Shown piece after piece: positions 5,544-9,478 of a stretch of 9,478 nucleotides of DNA. Below the pieces are notes generated by a model. That model had not been told where the DNA came from. It did not search any database and saw only the letters and a list, made by a program, of their open reading frames with translations. Position 1 is the stretch's first letter, and every line of letters begins with the position of its first letter. Source of the stretch: an uncultured Bacteroidales bacterium (GTDB lineage: Bacteria > Bacteroidota > Bacteroidia > Bacteroidales > UBA4417); assembly GCA_937965665.1 (NCBI GenBank), contig CALCJE010000098.1, positions 1 through 9,478 on the forward strand. Reading direction: 5' to 3'. The translations under genes were made by a program, and so were the position numbers.

Positions 5544-6890
5544 ATGACAACGAAGCAAATGAAAAACAAGCGTATAGTATATTACTTTTTGCTGGCAGGT
5601 TTCCTGCTGTATAACACACTTACCTTCGGCCAGCAGCAACCCAAAGAATGGGATTTAAGGAGTTGCATTAACTACGCGTTGCTGAACAATATTCAGATTA
5701 AAAAGCAGCAACAGTCGGTTGAAACAAGCAAAGTGAACTTTGAGCAGAGCAAAGCTGAAAAACTACCGAACCTCAATGCCTCGCTTGGTCAATCCTTTAC
5801 CAATCAAACAGAATCTTTTGCAGGAAGCAGCGGCCAGCATCAATCCATAGCCGGCAATTATTCGCTAAGCAGCAACATGATGTTATACAATGGATTAAAA
5901 ATTAACAATACCATAAAGCAACAGGAACTCAATGTGAAATCGAGTGAACTAGGTGTTAAAGAATCAGAAAACAATATAGAACTTGCCATCACTACGGCCT
6001 ACCTGAAAATTCTTTATGCCCGCGAATCGGTTATAAACGCCGAAAACATCCTTGCTTCGTCCGAAACCCAGAGCAACCGTGCTAAAATACTTTACGAATC
6101 AGGATACATTTCCGAAAGCAATTATGCACAGGTTCAATCGCAATACAGCAACGACAAATACTCGCTGGTTCAGGCAAGGAATTCACAAAACACCCTGGTG
6201 CTTCAGCTTAAGCAACTTCTTGAACTCGGTATAAATGAGGATCTTGAAATAAAATTCCCCGAACTCGACGACAGCCAGGTACTGAAACCTTTGCCATCAA
6301 AACAGGATGTATACAACACGGCTCTGAAGGTGATGCCCGAAGTTGAAAACGGGGATGTAAATATTGACATTGCACAATCGGAGCTGCTTATCGCGAAAGC
6401 CGGGTTGCTCCCCAGCCTTTCGGTCGGTGCAAGCATGAGTTCAGGATACAACTCAATTAACAGTGAAATGTATACCACACAGGTTGCAAATAAGTTTAAC
6501 CAGAATGTGGGGTTAAGCCTGAACATCCCGATTTTCAACAAAAAAGAAGTAAAGTCCTCCATCTCCCGGGCACAAATTGGAATAGAAACAGCCAAACTCA
6601 ACAAGGCTGATATTGAAAAAACACTGCTTACCGAAGTGGAGACTGCCTGGCTTGATGCAGGTTCGGCCCAGGAACGATTCAGTGCTGCCGTTGAACAGTT
6701 AAAAGCCACACAATTAAGTTATTCACTTGTGGAAGATCAGTTTAACCTTGGAATGAAAAACACGGTCGACCTAATTACTGAGAAGAATAAATTCCTTTCA
6801 GCTCAGCAGGAATATCTGCAGGCAAAATACACAGCCATTCTCAATTACAAAATTCTCGACTTCTACCAGGACAAACCCATCGAGCTGTAA
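5544..6890 (+). CDS. TolC-family outer membrane efflux protein
   Basis: Outer membrane channel of a tripartite exporter, 448 residues (family about 420-500). An N-terminal signal peptide is visible: the charged KQMKNKR stretch, then a hydrophobic IVYYFLLAGFLL run, with likely cleavage after TFG (about residue 29). Two OEP repeats follow, each with long Gln/Ser/Lys-rich coiled-coil helices. The markers are AEKLPNLNASLG (71-82), LYNGLKINNTI (114-124), AKAGLLPSLSVGAS (284-297), the barrel strand LSLNIPIFNKK (324-334), and the final helix around FNLGMKNTVDLITEKNKFL (400-418). ATGs at 5544 and 5559 are both possible; the second (Met6) gives a more usual signal peptide and a better promoter distance. 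The downstream adaptor and ABC genes indicate a MacAB-TolC-like export role. The substrate cannot be read from the sequence. Confidence 0.93.
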   Translation: MTTKQMKNKRIVYYFLLAGFLLYNTLTFGQQQPKEWDLRSCINYALLNNIQIKKQQQSVETSKVNFEQSKAEKLPNLNASLGQSFTNQTESFAGSSGQHQSIAGNYSLSSNMMLYNGLKINNTIKQQELNVKSSELGVKESENNIELAITTAYLKILYARESVINAENILASSETQSNRAKILYESGYISESNYAQVQSQYSNDKYSLVQARNSQNTLVLQLKQLLELGINEDLEIKFPELDDSQVLKPLPSKQDVYNTALKVMPEVENGDVNIDIAQSELLIAKAGLLPSLSVGASMSSGYNSINSEMYTTQVANKFNQNVGLSLNIPIFNKKEVKSSISRAQIGIETAKLNKADIEKTLLTEVETAWLDAGSAQERFSAAVEQLKATQLSYSLVEDQFNLGMKNTVDLITEKNKFLSAQQEYLQAKYTAILNYKILDFYQDKPIEL

Positions 6891-6913
6891 TAATTTGCCA
6901 TCCCGAAAGAAAA

Positions 6914-6934
6914 TACAGGGAGTAAATACCTGTA
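6914..6934 (+). other. Inverted repeat between the outer membrane and adaptor genes
   Basis: TACAGG and CCTGTA are separated by 9 bases within the 88-bp gap before the adaptor gene, followed by AAAATCTTTT. The stem is short and the following U run is interrupted, so full termination is unlikely. It may lower downstream expression or stabilise the upstream message. No TAnnTTTG promoter element was seen in this gap. Confidence 0.25.
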
Positions 6935-6978
6935 AAAATCTTTTAAAAACAAATGAATCCGCAAAAATCAAAAACATC

Positions 6979-8268
6979 ATGAAAAAATACAAAGTCTTAG
7001 TTTACACAGTCCTCGGCGTTATAGCTGTAACTGCATGTTACTGGTTTTTCTTCAGGTCGGGAGAAACGGCGGTTGCCACCTACAAAACAGCCCTTGTCGA
7101 AAGAGCATCAATAAGCAACACGGTTACGGCAACCGGTACTGTTGAGCCTGTAAAACAAGTTCAGGTAGGCACCCAGGTTTCGGGAGTTATTCAGAAAATT
7201 TACGTCGATTACAATTCCATTGTAAAAAAAGGTGAACTGCTGGCTGAACTCGACAAAACGCCTTTGCTGGCACAACTGGCATCGGCAAAAGCCGATCTTG
7301 AAGCAGCAGCCAGCGCTCTTGCCTACCAGGAATCAAACTATAACCGTCTAAAGCAGCTGTTCGATAAAAAAGCCATCAGTGAAACCGACTACGAAACAGC
7401 ATTGTACCAGTACAGCAATGCCAAGGCAAATTACGCCCGGTCGAGCTCAGACGTGGACCGCTCAAAAACCAACCTGGGCTATGCAGTTATCTACTCGCCT
7501 ATTGATGGGGTTGTATTGAACCGTGCCGTTGACGAAGGCCAGACCGTAGCTGCAAGTTTCAACACGCCAACTTTGTTCACCATTGCCCAGGACTTAACCA
7601 AAATGCAGGTAGTAGCCAATGTGGATGAAGCCGACATAGGCCAGGTAAAGGAAGGCCAGAAAGTGACTTTTACGGTGGATGCCTATCCCGATGATAATTT
7701 TACAGGAACCGTAAGACAGGTGAGGTTACTGGCAACCACTACTGCGAATGTGGTTACCTACAGCGTGGTTATTGATGCCCCAAACCCTGAACTGAAACTA
7801 AAACCCGGGCTTACGGCAAGCATCACAGCCTATACCCAGGAAGTTGAAAATGTGCTCACCATTCCGGCAAAGGCTATCCGGTTTAAACCTGACAGCGCAG
7901 CAATGGCTCAAATGGCACCACCCAAAATAAACGGGCAAAATAACGCACCTGTACCTCCAACAGCAGGCGGTGCCCAGGCTGCACCTCCCTCACACTTTAA
8001 CCATAAAGAAAAAGCTGGAAATAACCCGTTGAATAATCCTGAGGAAACAAAAACAGTTTGGGTTAAAGAGGGTGAAACCATTCGGCCGGTGCAGGTAACC
8101 ACCGGGATGACTGATGAAACTAAAATTGAAATAAAATCCGGGTTGAAAGAAGGGCAGCTGGTTGTAGTTTCAATGGAACAAACCACAGCATCGGCAGCCA
8201 AAAAAGATTCAGCCGGAACGCAAAGCAGTCCGTTCATGCCTAAAAGACCGGGAAGTACGAAAAAGTGA
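6979..8268 (+). CDS. MacA/HlyD-like periplasmic adaptor (membrane fusion protein)
   Basis: Links an inner-membrane ABC transporter to the TolC-like channel. 429 residues from the ATG at 6979. The frame is open back to a TTG at 6895, but that would put 28 polar residues before the membrane segment, so it is rejected. Layout: MKKYK, then a hydrophobic anchor (about 7-25), the first lipoyl half GTVEPVKQVQVGTQVSGVIQ (53-72), an alpha-helical hairpin (about 94-165), the second lipoyl half IYSPIDGVVLNRAVDEGQTV (171-190), a beta-barrel domain (about 205-290), and a membrane-proximal domain interrupted by a low-complexity Pro/Ala/Asn/Gln-rich stretch (about 303-356) before KTVWVKEGETIRPVQVTTG. The C-terminal tail (about 402-429) is Ser/Lys/Pro-rich. 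The hydrophobic segment contains VTAC (17-20), which resembles a lipobox, but the following YWFFF suggests a continuing membrane span. Confidence 0.92.
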   Translation: MKKYKVLVYTVLGVIAVTACYWFFFRSGETAVATYKTALVERASISNTVTATGTVEPVKQVQVGTQVSGVIQKIYVDYNSIVKKGELLAELDKTPLLAQLASAKADLEAAASALAYQESNYNRLKQLFDKKAISETDYETALYQYSNAKANYARSSSDVDRSKTNLGYAVIYSPIDGVVLNRAVDEGQTVAASFNTPTLFTIAQDLTKMQVVANVDEADIGQVKEGQKVTFTVDAYPDDNFTGTVRQVRLLATTTANVVTYSVVIDAPNPELKLKPGLTASITAYTQEVENVLTIPAKAIRFKPDSAAMAQMAPPKINGQNNAPVPPTAGGAQAAPPSHFNHKEKAGNNPLNNPEETKTVWVKEGETIRPVQVTTGMTDETKIEIKSGLKEGQLVVVSMEQTTASAAKKDSAGTQSSPFMPKRPGSTKK

Positions 8269-8276
8269 CGGGATGG

Positions 8277-8300
8277 CACGGAGAAAGGGCGACACGGAGA
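8277..8300 (+). repeat. Short direct repeat CACGGAGA x2
   Basis: CACGGAGA occurs at 8277-8284 and 8293-8300, with a period of 16 bases, just after the adaptor stop codon. The intervening bases are AAGGGCGA. The tract is more GC-rich than its surroundings and reads like a remnant of a dispersed intergenic repeat of the CACRGAG kind. No function is evident. Confidence 0.45.
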
Positions 8301-8352
8301 TGGGCAATACATGATGCTGATCTTCAATAAAATTGAGAATAACGTCAGGAAT

Positions 8353-8371
8353 CTCAGCACTGCTTGCTGAG
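8353..8371 (+). other. 7-bp hairpin before the ABC ATPase gene
   Basis: CTCAGCA and TGCTGAG pair perfectly around a 5-base loop (CTGCT), 44 bp before the ATPase start. No T run follows, so it is not a normal terminator. It could be an mRNA processing or stability element that sets different levels for adaptor and transporter, or an inverted-repeat operator. The rest of the 147-bp spacer contains no recognisable gene or TAnnTTTG element. Confidence 0.4.
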
Positions 8372-8415
8372 TGAAACCGCCAAAAACTTTAAGATTATTT
8401 AAAACACTAAAAACA

Positions 8416-9156
8416 ATGTCTGAAATTATAAAAGCAGATCTCCTTAAGCGAGAGTTTATTGTCGGAAACCAAAAAGTTACGGCGCTCAAGGGAATTTCGT
8501 TCACTATCGGGCAGGGAGAATTTGTAACCATTATGGGGGCCAGCGGATCGGGAAAGTCAACACTGCTCAACATACTCGGATGCCTCGATACGCCTTCCAG
8601 TGGTGATTATTTACTCGACGGCATTTCGGTGCGTACCATGTCAAAAAACGAACGCGCCAGGTTGCGAAACCTCAAAATCGGTTTTGTTTTCCAGACTTAT
8701 AACCTGCTGGCCCGGACTACTGCACTCGAAAACGTGGAATTGCCCTTGATGTACAACTCATCCGTTTCGGCAAAGATGCGCAGGGAAAAAGCGGAGCATA
8801 TGCTCGAAGCCGTTGGCCTTGCCGAACGAATGGATCACATGCCTAACCAGATGTCGGGCGGGCAGCAGCAACGTGTTGCCATTGCCCGTGCCTTGGTTAA
8901 CGATCCGGTCATTATCCTTGCCGATGAAGCTACCGGGAACCTCGACACCCGCACTTCGTACGAAATTATGTCGCTTTTCCAGCAACTGAATTCGGAAGGG
9001 AAAACCATTGCTTTTGTTACACACGAGCCCGATATCGCCTTGTTCAGCCAAAGAAGCATCATGCTTCGCGATGGGAGAATAATCAAAGACGAGAAAAAGC
9101 TCAACATCGCTTCGGCAGCGGATTCACTGGCTGCTTTGCCGGTTGAGATGGACTGA
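8416..9156 (+). CDS. MacB/LolD-like ABC transporter ATP-binding protein
   Basis: Cytosolic ATPase that powers a MacB/FtsX-type permease. 246 residues, normal for a stand-alone subunit. Motifs: Walker A GASGSGKST (41-49), Q-loop FVFQTYNLL (90-98, Gln93), signature MSGGQQQRVAIARAL (146-160), Walker B VIILADEATGNLD (165-177, catalytic Glu171), and H-loop VTHEPDIA (201-208, His203). The residue after the catalytic Glu is Ala172, where most of the family has Pro (DEPTG). The ATG at 8416 is preferred to an in-frame GTG at 8371, which would add 15 residues lacking family resemblance and start inside a hairpin. In E. coli MacB the ATPase and permease are fused; here the permease is a separate gene 36 bp downstream. 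The last 20 residues or so (IASAADSLAALPVEMD) extend past the usual C-terminus. Confidence 0.95.
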   Translation: MSEIIKADLLKREFIVGNQKVTALKGISFTIGQGEFVTIMGASGSGKSTLLNILGCLDTPSSGDYLLDGISVRTMSKNERARLRNLKIGFVFQTYNLLARTTALENVELPLMYNSSVSAKMRREKAEHMLEAVGLAERMDHMPNQMSGGQQQRVAIARALVNDPVIILADEATGNLDTRTSYEIMSLFQQLNSEGKTIAFVTHEPDIALFSQRSIMLRDGRIIKDEKKLNIASAADSLAALPVEMD

Positions 9157-9192
9157 GTGGTGAGGTAAAAACAATCTCAAAAAACTACAATC

Positions 9193-9478
9193 ATGAACAT
9201 AACCAATCTTTTCCGGATATCAACCAAAGCCCTGGTAAGCAATAAATTTAGGGCGCTGCTCACCATGCTTGGTATCATCATCGGCGTGGCGGCAGTAATT
9301 GCCATGTTAGCCATCGGGCAAGGCTCAAAAAAGAGCATTCAGGACGAAATTTCAAAAATGGGTTCCAACATGATTATGGTGCAGCCCGGGGCTGATATGT
9401 TTTCGGGTGGAGCCCGGATGGCAGCTTCAGCAACCAAAACCATGGTTATTGAGGATTACAATGCCATAAAATCGCAAA
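9193..9478 (+). CDS. MacB/FtsX-like ABC transporter permease, N-terminal 95 codons, cut by window edge
   Basis: Inner-membrane subunit partnering the preceding ATPase. The visible part begins MNITNLFRISTKALVSNKFR, an amphipathic N-terminal helix, then the first membrane span around LLTMLGIIIGVAAVIAMLAI (22-41). The conserved GQGSKKSIQDEISKMGSNMI follows (42-61) and leads into the MacB-type periplasmic core domain (VQPGADMFSGG). This N-terminal pattern is characteristic of MacB-like permeases of about 400 residues, with three further spans expected near the C-terminus, outside the window. The ATG at 9193 is the only start that fits the N-terminal helix. Likely cotranscribed with the ATPase. 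Macrolides, peptides, lipoproteins or other cargo are all possible. Confidence 0.93.
   Translation, partial: MNITNLFRISTKALVSNKFRALLTMLGIIIGVAAVIAMLAIGQGSKKSIQDEISKMGSNMIMVQPGADMFSGGARMAASATKTMVIEDYNAIKSQ

Noticed and set aside
6895..6978. N-terminal extension of the adaptor from a TTG at 6895
   Set aside because: It adds 28 polar residues before the membrane anchor, lies over an inverted repeat, and a good ATG at 6979 starts exactly at the basic residues before the hydrophobic segment.
8371..8415. GTG start for the ABC ATPase 15 codons upstream of the ATG
   Set aside because: The extra residues have no family resemblance, and the GTG overlaps the end of the hairpin; the ATG at 8416 gives a normal N-terminus.
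7908..8573. 221-codon open frame on the minus strand across the adaptor and ATPase genes
   Set aside because: It is antisense to two well-supported genes, spans their junction, and its translation shows no known domain.

Overview
The window looks like a chromosomal segment of a member of the Bacteroidota, probably Bacteroidales or a related order. The support is the gene order argR–GNAT–argG–argC–argD–argB, A-rich leaders instead of strong Shine-Dalgarno sites, TAnnTTTG-type -7 promoter elements, and the style of the OEP/adaptor/ABC proteins. All genes have intact frames. I see no mobile element, CRISPR array, rRNA or tRNA.

Left part, minus strand, positions 1-5260, read right to left: an arginine biosynthesis operon. 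argR (repressor) is followed by a GNAT acetyltransferase with a cysteine cluster, then argG, argC, argD and the first 146 codons of argB, which runs off the left edge. The GNAT most likely supplies the missing first step (N-acylglutamate synthase). ArgB phosphorylates the acylglutamate, ArgC reduces it, ArgD transaminates it to acylornithine, and ArgG acts later on citrulline. No carbamoyltransferase, deacylase or argH lies in the window. A textbook pair of ARG boxes with 21-bp spacing covers the argR promoter and start codon, so the operon is very likely repressed by arginine-bound ArgR. A weaker ARG-like box sits at the argG start. argC appears to start with TTG.

Middle, 5261-5543: a 283-bp divergent intergenic region with the argR control sites on its left and a TAnnTTTG element just before the efflux genes on its right.

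Right part, plus strand, 5544-9478: a tripartite ABC efflux cluster of the MacAB-TolC kind. It contains a TolC-like outer membrane protein, a MacA/HlyD-like periplasmic adaptor with an unusual Pro/Ala/Asn-rich insert, a separate MacB/LolD-like ATPase, and the first 95 codons of a MacB/FtsX-like permease that runs off the right edge. The 147-bp spacer before the ATPase holds a short direct repeat and a 7-bp hairpin.

Most of the window is ordinary metabolism and efflux. The items most worth a second look are the Cys-cluster GNAT and its basic/aromatic tail, the ARG-box arrangement, the TTG start of argC, the possible leader structure between argR and the GNAT gene, and the repeat/hairpin spacer in the efflux cluster. 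I did not find convincing evidence of a wholly new system.
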